Shown here one piece after another: positions 34,950 through 43,225 of a stretch of 49,934 nucleotides of DNA. The notes under the pieces are model-generated. The model was given only the letters and a program-made list of their open reading frames with translations. It ran no database searches and was not told where the DNA came from. Origin of the DNA: CAZQQN01 sp964595485 (GTDB taxonomy: Bacteria > Bacteroidota > Bacteroidia > CAILMK01 > CAYYUA01); contig CAZQQN010000019.1 in the NCBI GenBank assembly GCA_964595485.1, positions 1 through 49,934 of the forward strand. Direction: 5' to 3'. Numbering within the stretch: position 1 is the stretch's first letter; each line of letters starts with the position of its first letter. Both the position numbers and the translations under genes were made by a program.

Positions 34950-35558
34950 TTATTTTGAATACAACTCAACAATGAGTGTTTCTTTAATATTTTCAGGAAT
35001 CTCATCTCTAACGGGATAGTTCAGAAACTTCCCTGATTTACTTTTAATATCAAATTCCAGCCAGGAATATTTTTTATTTTGAGATTTATTAACAGCATCT
35101 TCAATGACTTCAAGCGATTTTGACCGCTCCCTGGCACCTACTATATCACCCTCAGCCATGTTATAAGAAGGTACGTCAACAATTTCACCGTTGACCGCAA
35201 TATGCCTGTGATTTACCAGCTGTCTGGCAGCAGCTCTTGTCGGAGCAAGACCTAAACGAAAAACTACATTATCAAGCCGGCCTTCCAGCATCTGGAGTAA
35301 ATTCTCACCCGTGATACCTTTTTTACGATCAGCTTTTTTGAATGTGTTGAAAAATTGCTTTTCTAACAAGCCATAAATGTATTTTGCTTTCTGCTTTTCT
35401 GAAAGCTGTAAGGCGTATTCAGACATTTTAGCCTTCCGTTTGGAAGGCCCATGTTGGCCTGGTGGATAAGGTTTTTTAGCCACAGTCTCATCGGGTCCAA
35501 AAATAGGTTCTTTAAAACGCCTTGCAATTTTTGAAGTCGGTCCTTTATATTTTGCCAT
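34950..35558 (-). CDS. rpsD: 30S ribosomal protein S4
   Basis: This 202-residue protein is a primary 16S rRNA-binding protein that nucleates small-subunit assembly. It starts MAKYKGPTSKIARRF and has the S4 domain with RLDNVVFRLGLAPTRAAARQLV. The N-terminal cysteine zinc motif seen in some bacteria is absent, so this is the zinc-free type. In E. coli S4 represses its own operon; nothing here shows that. It lies 20 bases after rpsK. Confidence 0.96.
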   Translation of the reverse strand: MAKYKGPTSKIARRFKEPIFGPDETVAKKPYPPGQHGPSKRKAKMSEYALQLSEKQKAKYIYGLLEKQFFNTFKKADRKKGITGENLLQMLEGRLDNVVFRLGLAPTRAAARQLVNHRHIAVNGEIVDVPSYNMAEGDIVGARERSKSLEVIEDAVNKSQNKKYSWLEFDIKSKSGKFLNYPVRDEIPENIKETLIVELYSK

Positions 35559-35578
35559 TGAGCTATCTTTTAAACAAT

Positions 35579-35974
35579 TTATACCCTTCTTCGCTTCGGA
35601 GGCCTACATCCGTTATGAGGAATCGGTGTTTGATCCTGAATTGAATTGATCTCGATACCCGTATTATGTATGGTTCGGATAGCAGCTTCTCTACCGGAAC
35701 CAGGCCCTTTAACAAAAACTTCTGCCTTACGCATGCCTAAATCATAGGAGATTTTGGCACAGTCTTCAGCGGCAGTCTGAGCAGCATAAGGGGTATTTTT
35801 CTTAGACCCTTTAAAACCCATTTTTCCAGCTGATGACCAGGTGATAACCTGACCGCTGCCATTCGTCATTGAGATGATTATGTTGTTAAAGGTAGCTTGA
35901 ATGTAAATCTGCCCTATAGGGTCAACACTGACCTTTTTCTTTTTGCTGACTGTCCGGTTAGCTTTTTTAGCCAT
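35579..35974 (-). CDS. rpsK: 30S ribosomal protein S11
   Basis: The 131-residue S11 lies on the 30S platform near the mRNA exit. GSGQVITWSSAGKMGFKGSK, VKGPGSGREAAIR and the basic end HNGCRPPKRRRV are diagnostic. Length is normal. It lies 58 bases after rpsM, the longest gap in this part of the cluster, in which I see no promoter. Confidence 0.96.
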   Translation of the reverse strand: MAKKANRTVSKKKKVSVDPIGQIYIQATFNNIIISMTNGSGQVITWSSAGKMGFKGSKKNTPYAAQTAAEDCAKISYDLGMRKAEVFVKGPGSGREAAIRTIHNTGIEINSIQDQTPIPHNGCRPPKRRRV

Positions 35975-36032
35975 ATTGATGCATCAATTTAAAATCATCT
36001 AAACTTCCTAATAAAGACGTTAAGCTTTATGC

Positions 36033-36410
36033 TTATTTAACCGCCTTCTTTTTATTAGCTACTGTACGTTTACGTCCCTTACGCGTACGAGCGTTTGTTC
36101 GGGTTCTTTGGCCATTAACAGGTAAACTTTTCCGGTGCCTTACGCCCCGGTAGGAACCAATATCCATCAAGCGCTTAATATTTGTTTGAATTTCACCCCT
36201 GAGTTCCCCCTCGGTCCGGTAATTATTGTTAATATTTTCCCTAATCCGGGCAAGCTGATCGTCATCCCATTCTCCTACGCGAACGTCAGGACTAACATCA
36301 GCATCATTTAGGATCTGGTTGGCTGTTGCGTGGCCGATACCATAAATATATGTCAAGCCAATTTTTCCTTTCTTTTCCTTGGGTAAATCTATACCTTTAA
36401 TCCGCGCCAT
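36033..36410 (-). CDS. rpsM: 30S ribosomal protein S13
   Basis: The 125-residue S13 sits on the 30S head and forms intersubunit bridges. MARIKGIDLPKEKKG, YIYGIGHATANQIL, GSYRGVRHRKSLPVNGQRT and NARTRKGR mark the family. The basic tail KRTVANKKKAVK is ordinary. It follows rpmJ by 3 bases. Confidence 0.96.
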   Translation of the reverse strand: MARIKGIDLPKEKKGKIGLTYIYGIGHATANQILNDADVSPDVRVGEWDDDQLARIRENINNNYRTEGELRGEIQTNIKRLMDIGSYRGVRHRKSLPVNGQRTRTNARTRKGRKRTVANKKKAVK

Positions 36411-36413
36411 ATT

Positions 36414-36530
36414 TTAACCTTGTCTTTGTTTGTAACGAGGGTTAGCTTTGTTGATTACATACAATCGTCCTTTACGCTTGACGATCTTGCAGTTGGTACT
36501 ACGTTTTTTTATCGATGCTTTGACCTTCAT
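36414..36530 (-). CDS. rpmJ: 50S ribosomal protein L36, zinc-free type
   Basis: This 38-residue gene reads MKVKASIKKRSTNCKIV at its start and ends NPRYKQRQG. It is the smallest ribosomal protein here. The classical zinc ligands C11, C14, C27 and H33 read Ser, Cys, Asn and Tyr, so zinc binding is lost; such C-minus L36 is common in Bacteroidota. It lies between infA (11 bases upstream) and rpsM (3 bases downstream), where L36 normally sits. Confidence 0.93.
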   Translation of the reverse strand: MKVKASIKKRSTNCKIVKRKGRLYVINKANPRYKQRQG

Positions 36531-36541
36531 AGGGGTAATCT

Positions 36542-36760
36542 TTATTTATAACGATAAGTAATCCTACCTTTAGACAAATCATAGGGCGATATCTCAACCC
36601 TAACTTTATCACCTGGTAAAATCCGGATGTAATACATTCTCATTTTACCAGAAATATGAGCCATGATTTCATGGTTATTTTCCAATTCAACACGGAACAT
36701 AGCGTTGGGTAATGCTTCTTGAACAACGCCATCCTGAACAATTGTCTTTTGTTTCGACAT
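36542..36760 (-). CDS. infA: Translation initiation factor IF-1
   Basis: The 72-residue IF-1 has a single OB-fold (ALPNAMFRVELENNHEIMAHISGKM) and binds the 30S A site during initiation. Length and sequence are standard. The gene begins 79 bases after secY, and a complete promoter lies in that gap at 36784-36814, so infA and the following alpha-operon genes can probably be read independently. No methionine aminopeptidase gene is present between secY and infA. Confidence 0.96.
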   Translation of the reverse strand: MSKQKTIVQDGVVQEALPNAMFRVELENNHEIMAHISGKMRMYYIRILPGDKVRVEISPYDLSKGRITYRYK

Positions 36761-36783
36761 ATTAACCGCCTTAAAAAGAAGGG

Positions 36784-36814
36784 CAAATTTAATTATTTTG
36801 ACTTAACTTTCAAA
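36784..36814 (-). promoter_or_regulatory. Internal promoter upstream of infA
   Basis: On the minus strand TTTG (36811-36814), a 19-base spacer and TAAATTTG (36784-36791) match the Bacteroidota consensus TTTG-N(about 19)-TAnnTTTG at both elements. It lies in the only sizeable gap of the cluster. It should start transcription near 36777, 17 bases before the infA ATG. Confidence 0.65.
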
Positions 36815-36839
36815 CATTCAACAGACGTGAATTATGTCA

Positions 36840-38204
36840 TCACGCCACGCCTCCTGAAGCAGAACCTCTGCCTTTAACTCTGCCACTCTTCATCAGGCCA
36901 TCATAATGTCTCATCAGTAAATGGCTCTCAATTTGCTGAAGGGTATCAAGCACAACCCCCACCATAATCAGCAAGGAAGTTCCGCCATAAAATTGGGCAA
37001 ACTGAGTGTTCACATTGAATTGCATAGCTACAGCTGGAAAAACAGCTACTATGGCTAAAAATATAGAGCCTGGTAAAGTAATACGGCTCATGATCGTATC
37101 AATATACTCTGATGTCTTTTTACCAGGTTTCACCCCTGGAATAAATCCGCCATTTCTTTTAAGATCATCTGCTATTTGCTTAGAATTTACAGTAACAGCC
37201 GTATAGAAATAAGTAAACAAAATAATTAAGGTGGCAAATGTAATGTTATAGGGAAGAGAGGTGAAATCCGTAAAAGAGGCTGCAATTCCTTTTATAGAGG
37301 AAGAATCCGGGAAAAATTGAGAAATAGTGGAAGGGATAAACATTAAGGCTTGCGCAAATATGATAGGCATTACTCCTGCAGAATTCACCTTAAGCGGTAA
37401 GAATTGCCTAACACCCCCATATTGACGATTACCAACAACCCGTTTAGCATATTGAATGGGTATTCTACGTGTACCTTTTACAAGTAAAACAACCGCCAAA
37501 ATAACAAAAAGTAAGGCTACAATTTCTACAAGAAAAATAACCAATCCACCACCTGCTTCAGATAGGCGTGCGTCAAACTCTGCTACCAATGCAGTTGGCA
37601 AACGGGCAATAATACCTATCATGATGAGCAAAGAAATACCATTCCCGATACCTTTATCAGAGATGCGTTCACCCAGCCACATAACAAATACGGTTCCCGT
37701 AGTAAGAATAATCACATTGGTAACGATGAACATCGTAGGGGATAGAACATCAGGATGCGTATTAGATATGATAGCATTGGGCACTTGATATTGGAGATTA
37801 ACCAAAAAACCAATAGATTGAATAGCTGTAATAGCTATTGTCAAGACCCTGGTAATTTGATTAATCTTTTGCTGTCCAGACTCACCTTCTTTTTGAAGCT
37901 TTTGAAAGTAAGGAACTGCAATGCCCATCAATTGGATTACAATGGAAGCAGAAATGTAAGGCATAATTCCTAAGGCAAAAACAGAGGCCCTGGAAAATGC
38001 ACCACCTGCAAACATATTGATTAGGCCCAGAATACCCTGTGAAGTTTGCTGTTCGTATTGCCCTAAGGCATTCGGATCTATTCCGGGAAGTACAATGTAA
38101 GTACCTAAACGGTATATCAGTAAAAAGCCCAAGGTATTGAGAATACGAACCCTAAGGTCCTCTACATTGTAAATGTTTTTGATGGTCTGAATGATTTTAT
38201 TCAT
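36840..38204 (-). CDS. secY: Protein translocase subunit SecY
   Basis: The 454-residue channel subunit of the Sec translocon has about ten membrane segments and the usual landmarks: GTYIVLPGIDP at the first helix, the plug region after it, GNGISLLIMIGI in the middle, and the cytoplasmic loop GVRQFLPLKVNSAGVMP. It exports envelope proteins, including the lipoproteins in this window. It ends the spc-type part of the cluster, 5 bases after rplO. Confidence 0.97.
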   Translation of the reverse strand: MNKIIQTIKNIYNVEDLRVRILNTLGFLLIYRLGTYIVLPGIDPNALGQYEQQTSQGILGLINMFAGGAFSRASVFALGIMPYISASIVIQLMGIAVPYFQKLQKEGESGQQKINQITRVLTIAITAIQSIGFLVNLQYQVPNAIISNTHPDVLSPTMFIVTNVIILTTGTVFVMWLGERISDKGIGNGISLLIMIGIIARLPTALVAEFDARLSEAGGGLVIFLVEIVALLFVILAVVLLVKGTRRIPIQYAKRVVGNRQYGGVRQFLPLKVNSAGVMPIIFAQALMFIPSTISQFFPDSSSIKGIAASFTDFTSLPYNITFATLIILFTYFYTAVTVNSKQIADDLKRNGGFIPGVKPGKKTSEYIDTIMSRITLPGSIFLAIVAVFPAVAMQFNVNTQFAQFYGGTSLLIMVGVVLDTLQQIESHLLMRHYDGLMKSGRVKGRGSASGGVA

Positions 38205-38209
38205 CTAGA

Positions 38210-38656
38210 CTATTGGTTTGTGGCTTTACCACCGTTTGATTCAATGGTTTTACGAGCGGAAGAAGAAAAAGCGTCAGCCTTGACTTCAATACCAGCAGTC
38301 AATTCACCCCTTCCAAGTATCTTTATATAGGAATTTTTAGGAGCTACCCCGTTCTGCTTTAAGGTTTCTTTATCTATACTTTCCAGATTGCGCTCATCGA
38401 CAAGCCTTTGTAGCGTATCAAGATTAACGGGTGCATAATGCTTAGCATTGATATTGATAAACCCATATTTGGGCACTCTCCTGTGAATAGGTAACCCGCC
38501 GCCTTCAAAGCCAGGGTTTACCCGATAACCAGATCTGGATTTAGCTCCGTTATTACCTTTTCTGGCTGTTTGACCTAAATCAGAGCCTTGGCCGCGTCCA
38601 ACTCTTTTACGATTATGTACTGCGTTTCTTGCAGGTTTAAGATTACTTAAATCCAT
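38210..38656 (-). CDS. rplO: 50S ribosomal protein L15
   Basis: The 148-residue L15 begins MDLSNLKPARNAVHNRKRVGR and has the Gly-rich rRNA-binding part GRGQGSDLGQTARKGNNGAK and FEGGGLPIHRRVPKYGF. Length is normal. Its ATG shares one base with the rpmD stop codon, so the two are translationally coupled. Secondary assembly protein of the large subunit. Confidence 0.96.
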   Translation of the reverse strand: MDLSNLKPARNAVHNRKRVGRGQGSDLGQTARKGNNGAKSRSGYRVNPGFEGGGLPIHRRVPKYGFININAKHYAPVNLDTLQRLVDERNLESIDKETLKQNGVAPKNSYIKILGRGELTAGIEVKADAFSSSARKTIESNGGKATNQ

Positions 38657-38835
38657 TATACCGATTCAACTTTTACAAGGTGATTCACTTTCTTTAACAT
38701 ACCCATTACCTGGTCATTTTTAGGCTTACTTACGCTTTGTTCACGCTTGGTAAGACCAAGAGCTTTTAGGGTATTCTTTTGCTTGTGAGACTTATCAATC
38801 ATACTTTTAACCAATGTAATCTTTATCTGCTCCAT
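38656..38835 (-). CDS. rpmD: 50S ribosomal protein L30
   Basis: The product from the ATG at 38835 has 59 residues, beginning MEQIKITLVKSMIDKSHKQ, and has KNTLKALGLTKREQS, typical of L30. A start 4 codons earlier (38847) would overlap the end of rpsE by 8 bases and add residues not usual for L30, so it is not chosen. It follows rpsE by 4 bases. Confidence 0.94.
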   Translation of the reverse strand: MEQIKITLVKSMIDKSHKQKNTLKALGLTKREQSVSKPKNDQVMGMLKKVNHLVKVESV

Positions 38836-38839
38836 AGCA

Positions 38840-39355
38840 TTAACCATTAAAAACTCTTTCTAAACTAATATCCCTTAATTGAGCGACAGTTATCGGATCA
38901 CGAACCTCCATTAAAGCTTTAATTGTAGCTTTTACCACATTGTGAGGATTAGAAGATCCTTTGGATTTTGCTAAAACGTTGTTAACGCCTGCACTCTCAA
39001 GAACCGCACGCATTGGGCCGCCTGCTTTAACACCCGTACCTGGCGCAGCTGGTCTAATCAAAATATCTGCTCCACTAAATTTTGTTTCTTTTTGGTGTGG
39101 TATGGTACCGTTGATAACCGGTATCTTGATTAATGACTTCTTGGCATCATTCACCCCTTTGTTAATTGCTTCGGTTACTTCACGTGCCTTACCCAGTCCA
39201 TAACCAACAACTCCATTTCCATCTCCAACGACCACAATCGCGGAAAAACTGAAAGTTCTTCCACCTTGGTTCACTTTAGCAACACGATTTATGGCAACAA
39301 CTTTTTCCGTTAATTCTAATTCACTCGAGCGTACTCTTTTTACATTCGGATTCAT
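38840..39355 (-). CDS. rpsE: 30S ribosomal protein S5
   Basis: The 171-residue S5 helps translational accuracy at the mRNA entry. The dsRNA-binding N-terminal domain (VVAINRVAKVNQGGRTFSF, VVGDGNGVVGYGLGKAREV) and the C-terminal S5 domain (RPAAPGTGVKAGGPMRAVLE) are complete. It lies 15 bases after rplR. No altered accuracy residues can be judged from sequence. Confidence 0.96.
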   Translation of the reverse strand: MNPNVKRVRSSELELTEKVVAINRVAKVNQGGRTFSFSAIVVVGDGNGVVGYGLGKAREVTEAINKGVNDAKKSLIKIPVINGTIPHQKETKFSGADILIRPAAPGTGVKAGGPMRAVLESAGVNNVLAKSKGSSNPHNVVKATIKALMEVRDPITVAQLRDISLERVFNG

Positions 39356-39370
39356 GCTGCAATTATTATT

Positions 39371-39739
39371 TTAAAAATTTAAACCTTGTTCCCTGGCACC
39401 ATCTGCAAGAGCTTTGACCCTACCATGGTATAGATAAACATTCCTGTCGAAAACAGCGCGGCTAATATCAGCATCAAGCGCTTTTTCAGCTAGTTTTTGC
39501 CCAACAACTTTGGCAGCTTCTGATTTGGAAAGCCCCTTTACTTCATCCCTTAGGTCTTGATCAATAGAAGATGCAGAGGCAAGAGTACTTTCCTTGTAAT
39601 CATCTATAACTTGGGCATAAATCTGCTTGTTACTGCGAAAAACTACTATCCTGGGTTTTTCTGCAGTACCTTTAATTTTCTTACGAATGCCCCTTCTTAG
39701 TCTTTCTTTCCTTGTCTTTTTTTGTTTAAGGCTATCCAT
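39371..39739 (-). CDS. rplR: 50S ribosomal protein L18
   Basis: The 122-residue L18 binds 5S rRNA with L5 and L25. Key parts are the basic start (KKTRKERLRRGIRKKIKG), RIVVFRSNKQIYAQVID and the closing DRNVYLYHGRVKALADGARE. Length is normal. It follows rplF by 14 bases. Confidence 0.95.
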   Translation of the reverse strand: MDSLKQKKTRKERLRRGIRKKIKGTAEKPRIVVFRSNKQIYAQVIDDYKESTLASASSIDQDLRDEVKGLSKSEAAKVVGQKLAEKALDADISRAVFDRNVYLYHGRVKALADGAREQGLNF

Positions 39740-39753
39740 TTCTATTTAACTAT

Positions 39754-40308
39754 TTATTTTCCGCCAGCTTTACCTTCTTTAAACCTAATGTTTTCATTAA
39801 CAAAACGAATTCCCTTTCCTTTATAAGGCTCGGGTTTTCTTAATGCCCTTATTTTAGAGGCAACCTGACCTAACAATTGTTTATCATAGCTCTCAAGGGT
39901 TATCATCGGATTAGCACCCTTTTCAGTTGCAGTGCTAACGGTTATTTCTTCAGGAACTTCAAAAATAATATCATGGGAATAACCAACTGATAATTCCAGC
40001 ATCTGTCCCTGATTGGTAGCTTTAAAGCCAACTCCTTGCAATTCAAGCTTTTGAACAAAACCTTCTGAAACACCCATTACACAATTGTAAAGAATGGACC
40101 GGTAGAGGCCGTGAAACGATTTATGCCGTTTTTGATTAGTAGGCCTTTCAACTTGGATACTACCATCTTCTTCCTTAACGGTAATATCTTTATGAACCTT
40201 CTGGGATATCTCACCTTTTGGTCCCTTGACATTAACAACATTGCTTTTGTCAATGCTTACCTCAACTTTTTCAGGTATTTGAATCGGAAGTTTCCCTATC
40301 CGTGACAT
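39754..40308 (-). CDS. rplF: 50S ribosomal protein L6
   Basis: The 184-residue L6 has two similar domains and binds near the GTPase centre. MSRIGKLPIQIPEKVEV begins the protein, LELQGVGFKATNQG begins the second domain, and the end reads RKPEPYKGKGIRFVNENI. Length is normal. It follows rpsH by 12 bases. Confidence 0.96.
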   Translation of the reverse strand: MSRIGKLPIQIPEKVEVSIDKSNVVNVKGPKGEISQKVHKDITVKEEDGSIQVERPTNQKRHKSFHGLYRSILYNCVMGVSEGFVQKLELQGVGFKATNQGQMLELSVGYSHDIIFEVPEEITVSTATEKGANPMITLESYDKQLLGQVASKIRALRKPEPYKGKGIRFVNENIRFKEGKAGGK

Positions 40309-40320
40309 TATTACTTATTT

Positions 40321-40719
40321 TTAGTAAACGTAACAAACTAATTCACCGCCAACATTAAGCTTTTTCGCTTCTTTGTCGGTCATTACTCCTTCAGGGGTCG
40401 AAATAACGGCAACCCCTAAGCCATTGTAAATACGAGGCAAATTCCTGGCATTGGAATATTTCCTGAGACCAGGTGTGCTAAGTCGCTGAATAGCGTTAAT
40501 AGCAGGAGTGCCACTTGTATAATCATACTTTAAGGCTATCTTAATATTACCCTGTGGGCCATTTTCATCCTCAAATTTGAAATTAAGGATATACCCTTTA
40601 TCGAAAAGTATCTTGGTTATACTTTTTCGCATTTTAGAGGCCGGGATATCCACAACCCGCTTCTTGGCAAGAATGCCATTTCTTATCTTCGTTAAAAAAT
40701 CTCCAATAGTATCGGCCAT
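40321..40719 (-). CDS. rpsH: 30S ribosomal protein S8
   Basis: The 132-residue S8 is a central-domain 16S rRNA binder. MADTIGDFLTKIRNG, the basic middle and the closing ISTPEGVMTDKEAKKLNVGG are characteristic. S8 represses the spc operon in E. coli, acting on L5; I saw no such structure here. It follows rpsN by 13 bases. Confidence 0.96.
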   Translation of the reverse strand: MADTIGDFLTKIRNGILAKKRVVDIPASKMRKSITKILFDKGYILNFKFEDENGPQGNIKIALKYDYTSGTPAINAIQRLSTPGLRKYSNARNLPRIYNGLGVAVISTPEGVMTDKEAKKLNVGGELVCYVY

Positions 40720-40732
40720 TGTCTTCTAATTT

Positions 40733-41002
40733 TTACCAGCTTGCTTTTGTAATGCCAGGTATTTTACCTTGATGTGCTAATTGACGAAAAACGTTACGGC
40801 ACAAGCCGAACTCCCGAATATATCCATTACTCCTACCTGTTAAGGCACAACGGTTTCTTACCCTAACCGGTGAGGAATTCATTGGTAATTTATCCAATTC
40901 CTTGATGTTATTTTCTTTTTTAAGAGCTTTCCTCTTTTCTTGGTACTTATCTCTTAATTCCCTTCGTTTCCTATCTCTAACCCAAACAGATAATTTAGAC
41001 AT
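40733..41002 (-). CDS. rpsN: 30S ribosomal protein S14, zinc-free type
   Basis: The 89-residue S14 has the long form, and the C-terminal part RNRCALTGRSNGYIREFGL followed by CRNVFR has only one cysteine in each of the two positions where zinc types have a CxxC pair. So it should not hold zinc. It is one of the last proteins to join the 30S head. It lies 3 bases after rplE. Confidence 0.95.
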   Translation of the reverse strand: MSKLSVWVRDRKRRELRDKYQEKRKALKKENNIKELDKLPMNSSPVRVRNRCALTGRSNGYIREFGLCRNVFRQLAHQGKIPGITKASW

Positions 41003-41005
41003 GGT

Positions 41006-41569
41006 TTAACTATTTTTATTTTGATTCCTGAAAGGAAGTCCTAATTCTTTTAACAATAAATAGGCTTCTTTATCAGTGTTGGCAGATGTTACAAAAGTAA
41101 TATCCAAACCATTAATCCTTTGAACCCGATCGATATTGATTTCAGGGAAGATTATCTGTTCACTAACACCAAGGGTGTAATTTCCTCTTCCATCAAATCC
41201 TTTATCACTTATCCCCTGAAAATCGCGAACACGGGGCAAAGCCACTGCAATAAGGCGTTCCACAAATTCATACATACGATCCCGTCTCAACGTTACTTTA
41301 GCCCCGATCGGCATTTCCTCACGAACTTTAAAGTTGGAGACGGATCTTTTAGCATAAGTAGGTACCGCCTTTTGACCTGCAATAACCGTCAATTCTTCAA
41401 CAGATTGATCTACCAACTTTTTGTCAGCCACTGCAGCGCCAACACCTTGATTCAAGATAACTTTTTTGATCTTGGGTACCTCCATCGTATTATGATACCC
41501 TAATTGATCTTTCAGGCTTGATATCACCTGATCGTTATACCGTTCTTCCATTGTAGGTTTATAACTCAT
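41006..41569 (-). CDS. rplE: 50S ribosomal protein L5
   Basis: The 187-residue L5 binds 5S rRNA and contacts the P-site tRNA. Diagnostic parts are VPKIKKVILNQGVG, GAKVTLRRDRMYEFVERL, and GNYTLGVSEQIIFPEI. Length is normal. Its start overlaps the rplX stop by one base, so translation is likely coupled. Confidence 0.96.
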   Translation of the reverse strand: MSYKPTMEERYNDQVISSLKDQLGYHNTMEVPKIKKVILNQGVGAAVADKKLVDQSVEELTVIAGQKAVPTYAKRSVSNFKVREEMPIGAKVTLRRDRMYEFVERLIAVALPRVRDFQGISDKGFDGRGNYTLGVSEQIIFPEINIDRVQRINGLDITFVTSANTDKEAYLLLKELGLPFRNQNKNS

Positions 41570-41910
41570 CAGTCAATAACCTCCCCTGTTTTTTTTGAAT
41601 ACCTAACTAATTGCCCTTTATCATTTCGTTTCTTACCAATCCGGGTTGGTTCATTGTTTTTTGGATCAACAACCATCAGATTGGAAAGGTCAACAGGTCC
41701 TTCGTGTTTACGAATTCCACCCTGTTGATCTTCTTGACTGGGTTTAGCATGTTTGGTTAAAATTTTTACATTTTCAACTATTGCGGTCCCTTCCTTAGGC
41801 CTAACAGCTAATACGCGACCGGTTTTTCCTTTATCATTACCGGCAATAACCCTTACATTATCGCCTCTTTTGATATTGACTTTCGGTAGTTGATTCTTTC
41901 TATTACCCAT
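41569..41910 (-). CDS. rplX: 50S ribosomal protein L24
   Basis: The 113-residue L24 begins large-subunit assembly by binding the 5' end of 23S rRNA. Its KOW motif reads RGDNVRVIAGNDKGKTGRV, near the N-terminus; VENVKILTKHAKPSQEDQQGG follows. Length is normal for Bacteroidota. It lies 10 bases after rplN. Confidence 0.95.
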   Translation of the reverse strand: MGNRKNQLPKVNIKRGDNVRVIAGNDKGKTGRVLAVRPKEGTAIVENVKILTKHAKPSQEDQQGGIRKHEGPVDLSNLMVVDPKNNEPTRIGKKRNDKGQLVRYSKKTGEVID

Positions 41911-41920
41911 ATGTTTAATC

Positions 41921-42289
41921 TTAGAGTACTTCAGGTGCTAATGAAATAATTCTCATAAAACGTTTATCACGAAGCTCCCTGGCTACAGGGCCAAAAATAC
42001 GTGTTGCCCGAGGCTCGTTAGCTTGATTAAGTAAAACACAAGCATTTTCATCAAAACGGATATATGTCCCGTCTTCTCTTCGTGTTTCTTTTCTAGCGCG
42101 AACAATAACAGCTCGGGTAACTGTACTTTTACTGATAGCACCATTTGGAATAGCAGATTTGACACTAACAGTAACTATGTCCCCAACATGAGCATAGCGG
42201 TTACCACTACCCCCTAAAAGAGAAATTACCGAGACTTTTTTCGCGCCGCTATTGTCTGCGACTTTTAAAACCGTTTCCTTTTGTACCAT
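41921..42289 (-). CDS. rplN: 50S ribosomal protein L14
   Basis: The 122-residue L14 lies at the subunit interface. MVQKETVLKVADNSGAKKV, GDIVTVSVKSAIPNG, and the ending ARELRDKRFMRIISLAPEVL are standard. It overlaps the rpsQ stop by one base. No unusual feature. Confidence 0.96.
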   Translation of the reverse strand: MVQKETVLKVADNSGAKKVSVISLLGGSGNRYAHVGDIVTVSVKSAIPNGAISKSTVTRAVIVRARKETRREDGTYIRFDENACVLLNQANEPRATRIFGPVARELRDKRFMRIISLAPEVL

Positions 42290-42561
42290 TACTTAGCCCT
42301 TTCAAGGATTTTAACTAATCGCCATTTCTTGTTTTTACTCAAGGGACGGGTTTCCATAAGATGCACCAAATCCCCAACGTTGGCTTCATCATTTTCATCA
42401 TGCGCTTGAAAACGGGAACTTTTTGTCATAAATTTCCCATAAAGCGAGTGCATTTTACGCCGTTCAACATTAACGACAACGCTTTTTTGCATCCCGTTGC
42501 TGACCACACGGCCAACCAGTTCTTTACGGGTATTCCGTTGTGATGCGGTTTTATTTTCCAT
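42289..42561 (-). CDS. rpsQ: 30S ribosomal protein S17
   Basis: The 90-residue S17 has a single OB-fold and binds 16S rRNA early in assembly. RKELVGRVVSNGMQKSVVV and GDLVHLMETRPLSKNKKWRL are diagnostic. Its start lies 11 bases inside the 3' end of rpmC, so the two are tightly coupled. Confidence 0.95.
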   Translation of the reverse strand: MENKTASQRNTRKELVGRVVSNGMQKSVVVNVERRKMHSLYGKFMTKSSRFQAHDENDEANVGDLVHLMETRPLSKNKKWRLVKILERAK

Positions 42562-42760
42562 TTTCTTGAGAATTTAGCGCTCTTTTACGTAATTCAGTCT
42601 TCAACCGAGCAATGGTTTTACGATTATTCCGTAGTTTGCCCGGATTATCCAATGGAGAAACTGCATGAGCCAGATTCAACTTGGTTAGGTCATCCTTCCT
42701 TTCCTGGATGATATCTTCAATCTCTTTTGTTGTCAGCTCCCTGATCTCACTATTTTTCAT
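42551..42760 (-). CDS. rpmC: 50S ribosomal protein L29
   Basis: The 69-residue L29 is a two-helix protein near the exit tunnel. The start MKNSEIRELTTKEIEDII and the middle DLTKLNLAHAVSPLDNPGKL followed by RKTIARLKTELRKR match the family. Its 3' end overlaps rpsQ by 11 bases. It follows rplP by 13 bases. Confidence 0.94.
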   Translation of the reverse strand: MKNSEIRELTTKEIEDIIQERKDDLTKLNLAHAVSPLDNPGKLRNNRKTIARLKTELRKRALNSQENGK

Positions 42761-42773
42761 AATTCAAAATCAT

Positions 42774-43196
42774 TTACAGGGAAAGGTAATCCCTTCGTGT
42801 TACAAATTTGGTAACAACTGGTAACTTTTGCGACCCTAATCTTAAGGCTTCTTCAGCTACTGTCTCTGGCACACCGTCAATTTCAAAAAGTATTTTTCCG
42901 GGTTTACAGGGAAAAGCATAAAAATCCGGTTCCCCTTTTCCTTTACCCATTCTTACTTCCGCGGGCTTCCGGGAAATAGGTTTATCCGGAAAAATGCGGA
43001 TCCACATTTTACCCTCCCGCTTCATGTAACGGTTAATAGCAATACGGGCAGCTTCAATCTGCCTTGAGGTAATCCACTTGGGCTCCAAACTTTTGATCGC
43101 AAAAGTCCCAAATTCTACCGTATTACCGTTGGAAGCCATACCTTTTATACGGCTTTTTTGTGACTTCCTGTATTTAGATTTCTTTGGCTGTAACAT
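42774..43196 (-). CDS. rplP: 50S ribosomal protein L16
   Basis: The 140-residue L16 supports the A site and peptidyl transfer. MLQPKKSKYRKSQKSRIKG, RQIEAARIAINRYMKREGK and IRIFPDKPISRKPAEVRMGK are standard. It lies 29 bases after rpsC. Nothing unusual is seen. Confidence 0.96.
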   Translation of the reverse strand: MLQPKKSKYRKSQKSRIKGMASNGNTVEFGTFAIKSLEPKWITSRQIEAARIAINRYMKREGKMWIRIFPDKPISRKPAEVRMGKGKGEPDFYAFPCKPGKILFEIDGVPETVAEEALRLGSQKLPVVTKFVTRRDYLSL

Positions 43197-43225
43197 AACC
43201 TTAAGGTAATTTACACTTTAAAATT

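Noticed and set aside
41120..41503. 127-residue plus-strand frame opposite rplE
   Set aside because: It is a shadow of the L5 gene within a dense ribosomal operon.
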